A stretch of 64,000 nucleotides of DNA from Xanthobacteraceae bacterium (GCA_019750915.1 JAIENY010000022.1:1-64000), one strand, 5' to 3'. Positions 43,695 through 53,344 are shown, numbered from the stretch's first letter. Program-made: numbers and translations. Notes: generated by a model not told the origin, from the sequence alone.

Positions 43695-45161
43695 ATGGCA
43701 CCGGGTCTGTCTGGCATTTTAGAAGAACTGCGTCTGTCAGCCCGCTCGCTGTTCGATTACGGCGGGAACGTCTTCAATCCCTCGATCCGGCTTGGCGTCA
43801 CAGGCCTGTCACGGGCCGGCAAGACGGTGTTCATCACGGCACTCATCCATGGCTTCCTGCGCGGCGGCCGTTTCCCGGTGTTCGAATCCCTGTCGAGCGG
43901 CCGGATCGCCCGCGCCCGCCTCGAACCGCAGCCCGACGATGCTGTTCCGCGCTTTGCCTATGAGAGCCACCTCAGTACCCTCCTCGAACAGCGAGAGTGG
44001 CCGAGTTCGACCACCGACATTAGCGAACTGCGGCTGGCGATCGACTACCAGCGCCAGAACGGCGCGATGCGCACGCTGACGCTTGATATCGTGGACTATC
44101 CCGGCGAGTGGCTGCTTGACCTGCCGCTGCTCAACAAAACCTATGAGCAATGGTCGGCGGAGAGCCTCGCTCTTTCACGCAGCGGACCGCGCGCCATGCT
44201 GGCGGCCGACTGGCACGCCCATCTCGCAACCCTCAATCCAACCGGACCGGAGAACGAACAGGCCACGCTCAAGGCGGCTCAGCTTTTCACCGAATATCTG
44301 CGCGCCTGCCGACAGGAACAGTTCGCCATGAGTCTGTTGCCGCCGGGGCGTTTCCTGATGCCCGGCGCGCTGGCCGGATCACCCGCTCTGACCTTCGCGC
44401 CGCTCGACGTACCGCTGGAGGGCGATGCGCCAGGCGGCTCGCTTTGGGCAATGATGAGGCGGCGCTATGAATCCTACAAGGACGTCGTGGTGCGGCCGTT
44501 CTTTCGCGATCACTTCGCCCGCCTCGACCGCCAGATCGTGCTGATCGATGCGTTGTCGGCCTTCAACGCCGGGCCGGATGCGCTGCGCGATCTCGAAGGA
44601 GCGCTGTCGGGCATCCTCGACTGCTTCAACGCCGGACGGCGCACGCTGCTTAGCATGCTGTTGCGGCCGCGCATCGACCGCATCCTGTTCGCCGCGACCA
44701 AGGCGGACCATCTACATCGCACCAGTCATGATCGCCTGGAAGCGATCCTGCGCCGGATGGTCGACCATGCCGCCACCCGCGCCGAGTTCGCGGGTGCGAC
44801 CACCGATGTCGTGGCGCTGGCCGCGGTGCGCGCCACCCGCGAGGCGATGGTGCAGCATGAGGACGAGACGCTGCCCTCGATCATCGGAACGCCTGTCGCC
44901 GGTGAGACGTCCGGCGGCGAAGCTTTTGACGGGAACACCGAGATCGCGACCTTTCCCGGCGATCTTCCCCTGATCCCCGATGAGCTATTCAGCACCGCGG
45001 GCAGCTTTCGCGGCCTCAGCGCAGCCGCTGCGGGCGATACCGATTTCCGCTTCCTGCGCTTCCGCCCGCCTTTGCTCGAACGCACCGGTGGCGAACCGGC
45101 GCTGCCGCACATACGTCTCGACCGTGCGCTGCAATTCCTGATCGGAGACAGGCTGCAATGA
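43695..45161 (+). CDS. YcjX-family P-loop protein (DUF463)
   Basis: This 488-aa YcjX homologue is a putative nucleotide-binding protein. The Walker A motif GLSRAGKT lies at about residues 36-43, and LDIVDYPGEWLLDLPLL provides a DxxG-like switch. A base-recognition-like AATKADHLH follows near residue 335. YcjX is part of a stress-linked pair with YcjF in many proteobacteria; its exact function is not established. It is coupled to the downstream ycjF-like gene by a four-base overlap. Confidence 0.92.
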   Translation: MAPGLSGILEELRLSARSLFDYGGNVFNPSIRLGVTGLSRAGKTVFITALIHGFLRGGRFPVFESLSSGRIARARLEPQPDDAVPRFAYESHLSTLLEQREWPSSTTDISELRLAIDYQRQNGAMRTLTLDIVDYPGEWLLDLPLLNKTYEQWSAESLALSRSGPRAMLAADWHAHLATLNPTGPENEQATLKAAQLFTEYLRACRQEQFAMSLLPPGRFLMPGALAGSPALTFAPLDVPLEGDAPGGSLWAMMRRRYESYKDVVVRPFFRDHFARLDRQIVLIDALSAFNAGPDALRDLEGALSGILDCFNAGRRTLLSMLLRPRIDRILFAATKADHLHRTSHDRLEAILRRMVDHAATRAEFAGATTDVVALAAVRATREAMVQHEDETLPSIIGTPVAGETSGGEAFDGNTEIATFPGDLPLIPDELFSTAGSFRGLSAAAAGDTDFRFLRFRPPLLERTGGEPALPHIRLDRALQFLIGDRLQ

Positions 45162-46216
45162 GCGATCGTCCCCATCACCGCAAACCGACGTCATTCAAGC
45201 TCGATGATCCCCGCGTCGTGGTCGGCGATCATGACGGGCACGGCAGCCGCGGCCGGGTGCATGTCACGCCAGAGCCAGAGGCACCGCTGTTGCCGGTGGC
45301 GGTCGAGACGCCGCAGCTTGCGCGGCGGCGGCGCTTCCCATGGGGGACAATCTTCTGGACCGCGCTCGGTGGCCTCGTGCTGCTCGGCCTTGGGCTTGGC
45401 GTTGCCAATCTGGTCGATGATCTGTTTGCACGCAGCCAGACCCTCGGCTTTGTCGGCGTCGCGCTGGCACTCATGGTGGCGCTGGCGCTGATCGTTATTA
45501 TCACCCGCGAAGTGCTGGCGCTCGCCCGGCTCGACACCATCGAACAGCTCCATGCACGCGCCGACGCCGTCCTGATCACCGATGACCGCAAAGCCAGCGA
45601 TGTCATCGTGCATGACCTGCTGAAAGTCGCGCAGGACAATCCACAGCTCGCCCATGCCCGCGCCATGCTACAGAGCCACGCGCACGACATCATCGACGGC
45701 GCCGACATGCTGCGCCTCGCCGAGCGCGTGCTGATGCCGCCGCTTGATCAGGAAGCACGGCGCCTGATCTCGAGCGCCGCCTCGCGCGTCTCGCTGGTCA
45801 CGGCCGTCAGTCCCGGCGCGGTGATCGACATGCTGTTTGTGTTCGCCGCCGCCGTGCGGCTGGTGCGGCAACTGGCGCGGCTCTATGGCGGACGTCCCGG
45901 CGCGCTCGGCATGATCCGGCTGATGCGGCATGTCATCGCCCATCTCGCCGTCACCGGCGGCATGGCGGCGAGCGACAGCCTGATCCAGCAGGTGCTCGGT
46001 CATGGTGTGGCGGCAAAGCTCTCAACGCGGCTCGGCGAGGGAATTCTCAACGGCCTTCTGACCGCGCGACTCGGCCTTGCGGCGGTCGACGTCACACGCC
46101 CGCTGCCGTTCGCGGCGCTGCCCCGGCCGGTGCTGTCGGATCTGGTCAGGGACCTGATGAAGCGCGCCGATCCAAAAACAAAAGCGGCGATTGCCACTGC
46201 CGATGAGGCCGACTGA
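45158..46216 (+). CDS. YcjF-family membrane protein (DUF697)
   Basis: This 352-aa protein is the usual partner of YcjX. A soluble N-terminal region (about 60 residues) precedes two strong transmembrane helices (FWTALGGLVLLGLGLGVANLVD and TLGFVGVALALMVALALIVII). The DUF697 domain lies toward the C-terminus with ISSAASRVSLVTAVSPGAVIDMLFVFAAAVRLVRQLA. It overlaps the ycjX-like stop by ATGA. Function is unknown beyond the conserved pairing. Confidence 0.9.
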   Translation: MSDRPHHRKPTSFKLDDPRVVVGDHDGHGSRGRVHVTPEPEAPLLPVAVETPQLARRRRFPWGTIFWTALGGLVLLGLGLGVANLVDDLFARSQTLGFVGVALALMVALALIVIITREVLALARLDTIEQLHARADAVLITDDRKASDVIVHDLLKVAQDNPQLAHARAMLQSHAHDIIDGADMLRLAERVLMPPLDQEARRLISSAASRVSLVTAVSPGAVIDMLFVFAAAVRLVRQLARLYGGRPGALGMIRLMRHVIAHLAVTGGMAASDSLIQQVLGHGVAAKLSTRLGEGILNGLLTARLGLAAVDVTRPLPFAALPRPVLSDLVRDLMKRADPKTKAAIATADEAD

Positions 46217-46610
46217 CAGCTCTGCCCTCGGCGCATCGGATGCACCGAGGGATATACGGCTCATATACGGCTAAAGTCAGGGTTTCGGAGCGGTTAGTGA
46301 ATTCACCTACGAACGGGGGCCGCCCGCGCCATTCGTCGCGGTCGACCGCATCCAATCGCGGTGCGGCAACGCCCGGAAGACGCAGGCAAAATTCAGCGCA
46401 CGCAAGTTGCTCCCGCGATTTGTGAAATCGGAACCTGTCATTCCTTGCAGTGCAGCATGCCTGCCAAATGCGCCAATCGCCTCAGCTTTGCGCGCGTGAT
46501 CCGAAGAAGTTTTGGACGTTTGACGCTTTACCGAGAATTCAAATCGCGTATCGTGCTTCGGTTGGATACGCATTTGCGGGCCGACAGCATTATATTTGGA
46601 GACTCATGGA
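46217..46610 (+). promoter_or_regulatory. Gap and probable long leader of the cold-shock gene
   Basis: This 394-bp gap has two competing ORF-track frames, neither of which looks protein-like. Cold-shock genes commonly carry long structured 5' leaders, so the promoter-proximal half is probably untranslated leader. I could not define a promoter or a specific thermosensor fold by eye. Confidence 0.4.
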
Positions 46611-46811
46611 ATGGCTAAAGGGACTGTGAAGTGGTTCAACCCAACCAAAGGCTACGGATTTATCCAGCCTGCGGGGGGCGGCAAGGATGTGTTTGTTCAT
46701 ATCTCTGCTGTTCAAAAGGCTGGGCTGTCCACGTTGAACGAAGGACAAGCGATTGAGTTCGAGGAAATTGCCAACCGCGGCAAGACATCGGCGGAAAACC
46801 TGAAGGTTTGA
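46611..46811 (+). CDS. Cold-shock protein (CspA family)
   Basis: This 66-aa single cold-shock domain begins [18 protein letters not shown], containing the RNA-binding RNP1 motif KGYGFI. RNP2 follows as VFVHIS. Such proteins bind single-stranded RNA and DNA and act as RNA chaperones. The ATG at 46611 is preferred over the track's TTG five codons earlier because the family begins at [13 protein letters not shown] lies close upstream. A terminator follows. Confidence 0.96.
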   Translation: MAKGTVKWFNPTKGYGFIQPAGGGKDVFVHISAVQKAGLSTLNEGQAIEFEEIANRGKTSAENLKV

Positions 46812-46887
46812 CGCCAATCGGCTCGCAGAGCAGCTCATCCGCGCTCTGGCTTCCCAAGATCATCGACTTCAATGCCGACATTGGCGC

Positions 46888-46926
46888 AGGCCATCATCGC
46901 TCAGCGGTGTGATGGCCTTTTGTTTT
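46888..46926 (+). terminator. Rho-independent terminator after the cold-shock gene
   Basis: A 9-bp stem AGGCCATCA / TGATGGCCT with a 13-nt loop is followed by TTTGTTTTTT. Confidence 0.87.
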
Positions 46927-46937
46927 TTCGGACCGCT

Positions 46938-47180
46938 TCAGCGCGGACCCGCCATTCGCTCTTCAAGCGTGCGCCAGGCCAACGGCGACATTCGCCGCGC
47001 GCCGAACTCGAAGCTCGAACAATCCGACGCCTTATCTCCGGGCGCGAGCGCACCGCCGCAATGGGGACAGCAATTATCGTTGGCATAAGGCATGGTGGCC
47101 AGATCCCGTTCGCCATCGCGCATTTCCTCAGCGAAGAAACTGACAATATTGCTGTGGGAAATGGTCGGGTCGTTGGTCAT
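46938..47180 (-). CDS. Small Cys-rich hypothetical protein
   Basis: This 80-aa frame has a good ribosome site (GAGG, 7 bp from the ATG) and balanced composition. It carries CCPHCGGALAPGDKASDC, a pair of Cys motifs like a partial zinc ribbon, after a stretch IVSFFAEEMRDGERD. I do not recognise the family. Reality as a gene is likely but not certain; metal binding is inferred from the Cys spacing. Confidence 0.6.
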   Translation of the reverse strand: MTNDPTISHSNIVSFFAEEMRDGERDLATMPYANDNCCPHCGGALAPGDKASDCSSFEFGARRMSPLAWRTLEERMAGPR

Positions 47181-47303
47181 GCTGGCACCTCGTTATATTT
47201 CGTGTGCGCAACATGGCAGCAAGATGATGCCGTATCGTTCAAGCGAACGATCAAATTTTATCGGAGATTTTCGCGGACTTTCCAGGACCGCATCAGCCGG
47301 AAA

Positions 47304-48140
47304 TTAACGGGTGGTTATCAGGCCGCGCTCGGTCACAACAACCCATCGTCCGTCCTGACGGCGAATTGCATTGACCCGCCCCACACCCGGCAACGGATCG
47401 CCGGGGTAAACCTCAAACACGCCAAGTCGGCCTTCGATCATCGCGCCGCCGTTCGTCACGTCACGCAAGGTCCAGCCCTCGAGTGTCGGCAGCCGGCTGA
47501 ATGTTGTTGCAGGAGCTGTGACGGCGGGCGCCGGTGACGCCACCTGCGCAGCAGGGGCCGGGATCGAGCCGGTGATATCCGGCGGAGATGCCTTCATCTT
47601 GCCGAGCGTCTCGCTCAGTCTGGCGAGCCTTGCCGCATTGTCCTTCGCGGTCGCCTCCGCGCTGCTCTTGAGGGTCTGCAACTCCGACGATACCTGTGCG
47701 ATTGCGTCGTTAATCGAACGCTCCCGCGCAGCGTCCGCGACTTTCGCCTTGTCGTCCTTGCCGAAATGACCGACCCCCCATGTGGTGCCGGCGCCACTCA
47801 GGGCTCCGATGATCGCGGCGATCAGAACGATGGTCACCAGCGAAGGGCGGCGCGCCCGAGGCGGCGATACGTTGGCTTCCTCGAACACACGCGATGCGCT
47901 GAACACGATGTCTTCCCAGGAGCTATTGGGCGGCAGACGCTGGAGCGTGATCTCCTGGTGCATTCCCTTAGGGCGGCTTCCGGGATGCAGATCGTCACCG
48001 AATTCGTTGACGATGGCCGGGACGATCGAGACGTCCGCGCCATGGTCAGGCTGGTCGCCGTGCCGGTCATCCCGCTGTTGAGAATCGGGGTCTCCGGAAT
48101 CCCGTGGATTATCGATCTCGTGATTATCCTGCGTGCTCAT
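47304..48140 (-). CDS. Single-pass membrane protein with C-terminal globular domain
   Basis: This 278-aa protein has an acidic, charged N-terminal cytosolic region (about residues 1-95), one transmembrane helix (LVTIVLIAAIIGALSGAG), an Ala/Lys/Glu-rich coiled-coil-like part (RSINDAIAQVSSELQTLK), a Pro/Ala linker, and a C-terminal domain (WTLRDVTNGGAMIEGRLGVF, then VYPGDPLPGVGRVNAIRR). The last part resembles envelope-assembly beta domains. No named function. The start is the ATG (MSTQDNHEID); the track's TTG is five codons earlier. Confidence 0.8.
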   Translation of the reverse strand: MSTQDNHEIDNPRDSGDPDSQQRDDRHGDQPDHGADVSIVPAIVNEFGDDLHPGSRPKGMHQEITLQRLPPNSSWEDIVFSASRVFEEANVSPPRARRPSLVTIVLIAAIIGALSGAGTTWGVGHFGKDDKAKVADAARERSINDAIAQVSSELQTLKSSAEATAKDNAARLARLSETLGKMKASPPDITGSIPAPAAQVASPAPAVTAPATTFSRLPTLEGWTLRDVTNGGAMIEGRLGVFEVYPGDPLPGVGRVNAIRRQDGRWVVVTERGLITTR

Positions 48141-48235
48141 CGCCGAATTCCGCAAATAGTTGAACTATTTGGTAACCATCAATACCTTGCGAATTCGTTA
48201 CTATTCCGCACCGAGCCACATTGTTAATGTGACGC

Positions 48236-49093
48236 ATGACCCAAGCATCGAATACGCCGATCTACCGCGGCATGGACCGCGCCGCACTCGACGCCGCCTA
48301 CAACAATACCAATGCGGTGGCCGACAGCACCGCCTGGCTTGAGGACTGGCGCAGCCGCAGCGCCAAAATGCGCACACGCAAGGACGCCACCCTTGGTATC
48401 GCCTATGGCGCGCACGAGCGCGAACGCATCGACTACTTTCCCTCCGGCGAAATCGGATCGCCGCTGTTCGTCTTTATTCACGGCGGCTACTGGGTACGGA
48501 ATTCGATCGACATGTTCTCGTTTTTGGCGGACGGCGCCAACCATCATGGGATCGATTATGCCGCCATCGGCTACACGCTCGCACCCGAGGCGACGCTGAC
48601 CGAGATCGTGAACCAGATCTGGGCCGGGCTGTCTTTTTTGCAAACCAAGGCCGACCTCGGCTTCGACAGCAGCAAAATTCACGTCGGCGGATGGTCGGCG
48701 GGCGGGCATCTCGCGGCGGTGACTGCCGATCACCACGCGGTGCGCGGCGTGCTTCCGGTCAGCGGCATCTTCGATCTCGAACCGCTCGCGCTGAATTACA
48801 TCAACGATCAGTTGAAATTCACACCGGAGGAAATCGAGACGCTCAGTCCGATTCGTCAGCTTCAGCGGAAGCTGCCGCCGCACCGGCTCTTTGCCGGAGG
48901 CTCCGAACTGAGCGAACTGCAGCGCCAGTCGAAGGATTTTGACAGCGCCGCACGCGCAGCCGGCGCGGACACCGCCCTCAAGCTCATGCCGGGCCGCCAT
49001 CATTACTCGATCCTCGATGACCTGGCGAATCCCGACGGTGCAATCGCGCTTGCGCTGGCTGATCTCGTCGCGACCGAAGCGGTATCAACCTGA
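48236..49093 (+). CDS. Alpha/beta hydrolase, arylformamidase/carboxylesterase-like
   Basis: This 285-aa enzyme has the HGGYW oxyanion motif (FVFIHGGYWVRNS) and the nucleophile elbow GWSAGGH. Asp and His positions are plausible near the C-terminus (GRHHYSILDDL). This arrangement matches the eukaryotic-type kynurenine formamidase/hormone-sensitive-lipase-like esterases. No tryptophan-catabolism genes are adjacent, so the substrate is open. It appears monocistronic. Confidence 0.85.
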   Translation: MTQASNTPIYRGMDRAALDAAYNNTNAVADSTAWLEDWRSRSAKMRTRKDATLGIAYGAHERERIDYFPSGEIGSPLFVFIHGGYWVRNSIDMFSFLADGANHHGIDYAAIGYTLAPEATLTEIVNQIWAGLSFLQTKADLGFDSSKIHVGGWSAGGHLAAVTADHHAVRGVLPVSGIFDLEPLALNYINDQLKFTPEEIETLSPIRQLQRKLPPHRLFAGGSELSELQRQSKDFDSAARAAGADTALKLMPGRHHYSILDDLANPDGAIALALADLVATEAVST

Positions 49094-49286
49094 CATCGGC
49101 GGATGGAGGCGATCGGATATCGCGTCCATCCGGCTCACTCACCGCGGCGTCCTATTTAGCAATCATTTTACCCAATCGATTCAGCCGCCGTTAGGCGTTC
49201 GTATACGCACACCCGCTCGTTAAGCGCTCCTTTAATCGCAGTCGTATTTTCTGCCGCCCAAATTCATATTTGCCGCAGGATTGACA

Positions 49287-50492
49287 GTGCTGCTCGACTA
49301 CAACTCATTACTTGTCGCACTCAGTTTTTGCAGCATGGGTCTTGCGATCACCTTTTTCGTGAGCTGGCTCGTTTCACGATCCGACCATGTTCTGATGACG
49401 TGGGGCATCGGCGTGTCGTTTCTCATCGTCAGCCTTTTCATTTATCGCGATTTCGTGGAGCGGTACTCTGCGGCAAAGGGAGCCCTCGCCTTCGCGTTCA
49501 TGTTGACCGGCATCGTCTTCTTCATGGGCGCGGGGCGTCAGTTCACGACAAACACGTTGCCGGTCATGCGGATGATCGTCACCGCCGCGATCTCTATCGC
49601 CATGGTCGATATTCCGATCTTCGCTGGCTACGACGGGATCGGCTACATCACCCTGAATATCGCCGCGGCGGCGATCATGTTCTCGACTGGTCTCGACTAC
49701 TGGCCCTGGCGCACGCAGGCGCCGCTGCTGATCCGATTGCTGATGACGCTTTACACGCTGACGTCGCTGTCTTTCCTGATGTGCGCCGTGGTGCTGGTGA
49801 TCGACGGCAGCTGGGTCATGCATCATGCGCCGTCCGACTGGGCGGAAAACATCAACCTCGGCATGTGCCTGACCGGGGTTGGAGCGATGGGGGCCATTTC
49901 GCTCGGCCTCAATCAGGTGCGGCAAACGCTGCATCATAAGCGCGAGGCCGAGACGGACTCGCTTACCGGCCTGTTCAACCGGCGCGCACTGTTCGACCGC
50001 GCGCAGAAGCTGCCGGACGCGGTCGCGGTCGTCGCTTTCGATATCGATCACTTCAAACGCATCAACGACGTTCACGGCCATCAGGTCGGCGACACCGTGC
50101 TGCAGACATTCGGCAGCCTGCTGGCCTCTAGCATCCGGCAGAACGACATCGCCGCGCGTCTCGGCGGTGAGGAGTTTGCGATCGTCGTGACGAGCGACCT
50201 TGTCGAGACGGCAATGCTGATCGCCGAGCGGGTGCGGCTGGACTTCGCCGAACAAAAATTCATTTCGCAGGCGGGCAATTTTTCAAGCACCGTCAGCGGC
50301 GGGATATCGTACGCTCAAAGCCATGCGGATTTACCCACGCTGCTGCGTGAGGCTGATAACGCGCTCTACGATGCCAAGCGCACCGGCCGCAACAAGATCA
50401 TGACCTATCCGGAAATCGTCAGCATCGCCCCCGCCGATCAATCCTGGGTCGAACGTGACAAGGTTGACGTCATGATACGGTTGCGCAACTGA
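49287..50492 (+). CDS. Membrane-bound diguanylate cyclase (GGDEF)
   Basis: This roughly 401-aa protein has six or seven hydrophobic segments over residues 5-200, probably a membrane sensor, followed by a GGDEF domain. That domain shows DSLTGLFNRRALF, FDIDHFKRINDVHGHQVGD and the catalytic signature LGGEEF, so c-di-GMP synthesis is expected. No RxxD inhibitory site is obvious (the four residues before the signature read AARL). I start at GTG 49287 with GCAGGA upstream; the track begins two codons earlier at TTG. No EAL partner is adjacent. Confidence 0.92.
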   Translation: MLLDYNSLLVALSFCSMGLAITFFVSWLVSRSDHVLMTWGIGVSFLIVSLFIYRDFVERYSAAKGALAFAFMLTGIVFFMGAGRQFTTNTLPVMRMIVTAAISIAMVDIPIFAGYDGIGYITLNIAAAAIMFSTGLDYWPWRTQAPLLIRLLMTLYTLTSLSFLMCAVVLVIDGSWVMHHAPSDWAENINLGMCLTGVGAMGAISLGLNQVRQTLHHKREAETDSLTGLFNRRALFDRAQKLPDAVAVVAFDIDHFKRINDVHGHQVGDTVLQTFGSLLASSIRQNDIAARLGGEEFAIVVTSDLVETAMLIAERVRLDFAEQKFISQAGNFSSTVSGGISYAQSHADLPTLLREADNALYDAKRTGRNKIMTYPEIVSIAPADQSWVERDKVDVMIRLRN

Positions 50493-50580
50493 TCGTCATG
50501 AAGTCATCGCCATCGGTGACCGGTATCTGCCGTTGACTATCCTTGGCGGCGATTGGCATCACACGATCTCAGGAGACATC

Positions 50581-51171
50581 ATGTCGCACCGCATCCTTGT
50601 GCTCTACGGCTCGTACCGGTCTGATCGGATGGGAATTCGTCTCGCCGATTATCTCGTCGCGCAGCTGCGCCAACGCGGCGACGATGCCGAATTGATCGAT
50701 GCCAAGGCCATCGGCCTGCCGATGCTGGACCGGATGTACAAGGAACACGCACCCGGCACGGCGCCCGCCGCATTGGAAGAACTGGCCACCAAGATTCGCA
50801 ATGCGGACGCGTTTCTCTTCGTCACCGGTGAATATAATTGGGGCGTCCAGCCGGGACTGAAAAATCTCACAGATCATTTTCTCGAGGAGTGGTTCTGGCG
50901 ACCCGCGGCTATTGCCAGTTACTCCGCCGGACGTCTGGCTGGCACCCGATCAAGCTACGCCTGGCACAACACGCTGTCGGAAATGGGCATGGTCGTGATC
51001 TCCAGCACGCTGACTATCGGGCCGATTGCGCAAACACTGTCCGAAGCGGGCGAGCCCCTCGGAGAGGCCGGAAAGTTTCTGGACAAATCATTCGGCCGCT
51101 TTGCCGACGATCTGGCATGGTGGACTGAGGCCGCTAAGGCACAGCGTGCGCGCAAGGCTCCGCCGTACTAA
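50581..51171 (+). CDS. NADPH-dependent FMN reductase-type flavoprotein
   Basis: This 196-aa flavodoxin-like protein begins HRILVLYGSYRSDRMGIRLA (FMN phosphate loop) and has FVTGEYNWGVQPGLKNLTDHF, typical of NADPH-dependent FMN reductases and azoreductase-like proteins. It lies alone downstream of the diguanylate cyclase with its own AGGAG site. Substrate (flavin, quinone or azo compound) is not decided by sequence. Confidence 0.88.
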   Translation: MSHRILVLYGSYRSDRMGIRLADYLVAQLRQRGDDAELIDAKAIGLPMLDRMYKEHAPGTAPAALEELATKIRNADAFLFVTGEYNWGVQPGLKNLTDHFLEEWFWRPAAIASYSAGRLAGTRSSYAWHNTLSEMGMVVISSTLTIGPIAQTLSEAGEPLGEAGKFLDKSFGRFADDLAWWTEAAKAQRARKAPPY

Positions 51172-51283
51172 TTGTCAGAGCTGATCCCGCGTAGCACAGC
51201 GAAATGCCGCCTGTTCTACGTACCCGCAAGACCTTGCCGGTATGCATGGGCGCAGGCCAGTTGAATCGAAGCAGATTTGCCGT

Positions 51284-52423
51284 TTACGCGTACAGATAAC
51301 CGACAGGCTTGCCTTCGGTCCGCAGAGGCCGGACGTCCTTGCGCGTAATGATCTTACCGGCGAGACCGTCAATTTCGTCACGCTGCGTTGGTGTCCAGCC
51401 GCGAAGATTATCGATACCCTTCAAAAGACCGAGCCGCAGCACTTGTGTATTCTCGCCCACGCTCAACAGCTTGATTGAACTCCCGCCGGCCGTCACGACA
51501 TCGCCGGTCGCAAGTTCAAAAATCTTGCCTGCATTATCCTTGAATTCGGCCGTGCCGCGAATGACGCGATAAATGACAACCTCGCCTTTCGCGAACGAGT
51601 CGGCATCCACTATTGCCGATGTGCTCTTGGGAAGGAGCGACTGGCCACGCGGATCGGTCGCGATGATGTGGCCCGTGACAAGATGACCGCTCGGAATCTC
51701 GATTCCGATATCGCGCACATAAACGGACATCGACGATTTAATGGCGCTGCCAGCCAGAGGCTTGAACAGCGCATCAAGCGCCAGCGGATCTTGAAGCCAG
51801 AAGCCCGCATCGGCCGGGCGGTCATGCAGCGGATGGGTCCATGCCACACGCGGCGTTTCCTCTTCGTTGATCTGATCCGGTCCGACAATCGTCGGATTGG
51901 GGAACGTCGTTGGATCGGTGATGAAGGCTTCAAGAAATTTTCCGGAATAGCCCATCGAAATCGGATCCGGCACCACGGTCTGCGGTGTCTTCAGGTTCTC
52001 TTCGGTGGACAGTCCCGACCAGGTGTAAAACAGTTGGCGATGCACGATCGCGCTTTGCAGCATGACTGCGCCGGGGCCGACGTAATAGAGGCGGCCGTCG
52101 TAGTCGAAGGTGAACATGCCCGACGTCACGAGCACGAGCTGGAAGCCGCCCGGCGGCAGGTGAAGATGGAAATCGGTCGGGCCGGTGTCGGTGCGATAGA
52201 TCGGCAGGTTGGTCGCGACCTCGTGCAGCAGAAACGTCTCGTTGTTCGCGTGGAAACCTTCGTTGGCGCGGTTATAGAGAGCTTGCGGGCGGTAAGTCGC
52301 CTCGTAGGATGCATCCCGGTCGCGATCGATGGCGACGAAGTCCTGAGTATTCAGGCGTAGCGAATTTCCGTTCGGCCGAGTGAGACCAGACCATTTGATA
52401 TCGGCCGCAGCATGTACATTCAT
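51284..52423 (-). CDS. Unassigned bicupin-like protein
   Basis: This 379-aa protein appears to hold two cupin-like beta domains. The first has FHLHLPPGGFQLVLVTSG (His-rich metal-ligand-like HLH) and DGRLYYVGPGAVMLQSAIVHRQL. The second has VIYRVIRGTAEFKDNAGKIFELATGDVVTAGG. I do not recognise a named enzyme family. Cupins include dioxygenases, isomerases and sensors. The start is the ATG (MNVHAAADIK) with GGAGG 5 bp upstream. It stands alone between the flavin reductase and GST genes. Confidence 0.65.
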   Translation of the reverse strand: MNVHAAADIKWSGLTRPNGNSLRLNTQDFVAIDRDRDASYEATYRPQALYNRANEGFHANNETFLLHEVATNLPIYRTDTGPTDFHLHLPPGGFQLVLVTSGMFTFDYDGRLYYVGPGAVMLQSAIVHRQLFYTWSGLSTEENLKTPQTVVPDPISMGYSGKFLEAFITDPTTFPNPTIVGPDQINEEETPRVAWTHPLHDRPADAGFWLQDPLALDALFKPLAGSAIKSSMSVYVRDIGIEIPSGHLVTGHIIATDPRGQSLLPKSTSAIVDADSFAKGEVVIYRVIRGTAEFKDNAGKIFELATGDVVTAGGSSIKLLSVGENTQVLRLGLLKGIDNLRGWTPTQRDEIDGLAGKIITRKDVRPLRTEGKPVGYLYA

Positions 52424-52690
52424 GGCATCCTCCAAATTCCAGGCGGAGCGCCCTTGCTCGTCTGCTTCTGCATCGCATCATGCGAATTTCACGCCACGGC
52501 CGTCCGCAATTAAAGCCGGTCGGGCGGCAGCCAAAATCGTTCACAGATGTATTTGAATCTGATGGTTGATTCCATGACGCGGCGTTGCCCGGCATTCCCT
52601 TCGCCGCGTCCAGACCCGGATGTCGAGCTTGCCAATAAGACCGCGCGCCGATAACGGCCTAGCGATCAGGCAGCCATCTGGCATGCCAGC

Positions 52691-53344
52691 CTAAAATTCG
52701 ACCTGCAGTTCCTCGATTTCGACAGGTTCGGCGTGCGCCGCCTGGATCCATTCCTGCATTTCGGAAAGTTCGATTACCCGTTTGGCGTAGTCCGCCAGCG
52801 CCGGACTGAGCCGCACGTCATAAGTCATGAAGCGTGTTACCACTGGCGCATACATCGCATCCGCCATTGTGCGGTGACCGAACAGAAATGGCCCGCCGGA
52901 TTCCTCGAGGCAATCGCTCCAGATCGCGCAAATCCGCTCGATGTCGGCCTGTGCGCGCGACCAGATCTTGAAGCCGGGAAAATGGCCCTTGATGTTGACC
53001 GGCAGCGAGGAACGCAGCGCGGTGAAGCCGGAATGAATTTCGCCGCAGATCGAACGGCAATGCGCGCGACGAATCCGGTCGGCCGGCAACAGATACTCTT
53101 CAGGCTTGAGATCATTGAGATATTCGCCGATCGCCAGCGTGTCCCAAACGGTCGCGCCCTCATGGCGCAGGCAGGGAACGCGGATCGAGGATGACAGAAG
53201 AAGGATTTCGGCGCGCGCGTCCGGATCGTCAGGAGCAATGACGATTTCGTCGAACTCCAGTCCCGAAAATTTGGTGAGAAGCCAGCCGCGAAGCGACCAT
53301 GAGGAGTAGTTCTTGCTGCTGATGGTCAAGGTGGCTTTGGCCAT
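52691..53344 (-). CDS. Glutathione S-transferase family protein
   Basis: This 217-aa protein has the thioredoxin-like N-terminal GST domain: TISSKNYSSWSLRGWLL (catalytic Ser/Tyr region) and IRVPCLRHEGATVWDTLAIGEYL, with cis-Pro VPCL and the glutathione-binding acidic/Ser region. An all-helical C-terminal domain follows (GPFLFGHRTMADAMYAPVVTRF). The start is the ATG at MAKATLTISS; the track start is 29 codons upstream in non-conserved sequence. Reactivity (conjugation, isomerisation or dehalogenation) cannot be assigned. Confidence 0.92.
   Translation of the reverse strand: MAKATLTISSKNYSSWSLRGWLLTKFSGLEFDEIVIAPDDPDARAEILLLSSSIRVPCLRHEGATVWDTLAIGEYLNDLKPEEYLLPADRIRRAHCRSICGEIHSGFTALRSSLPVNIKGHFPGFKIWSRAQADIERICAIWSDCLEESGGPFLFGHRTMADAMYAPVVTRFMTYDVRLSPALADYAKRVIELSEMQEWIQAAHAEPVEIEELQVEF

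Noticed and set aside
46307-46618. Overlapping 85- to 88-aa ORFs on both strands before the cold-shock gene
   Set aside because: The two frames compete, neither has protein-like composition or a good ribosome site, and the region suits a long untranslated leader.
52691-53344. GST as a reductive dehalogenase partner of the haloacid genes
   Set aside because: It lies about 37 kb from the haloacid module and has no feature beyond a generic GST fold, so a link would be speculation.
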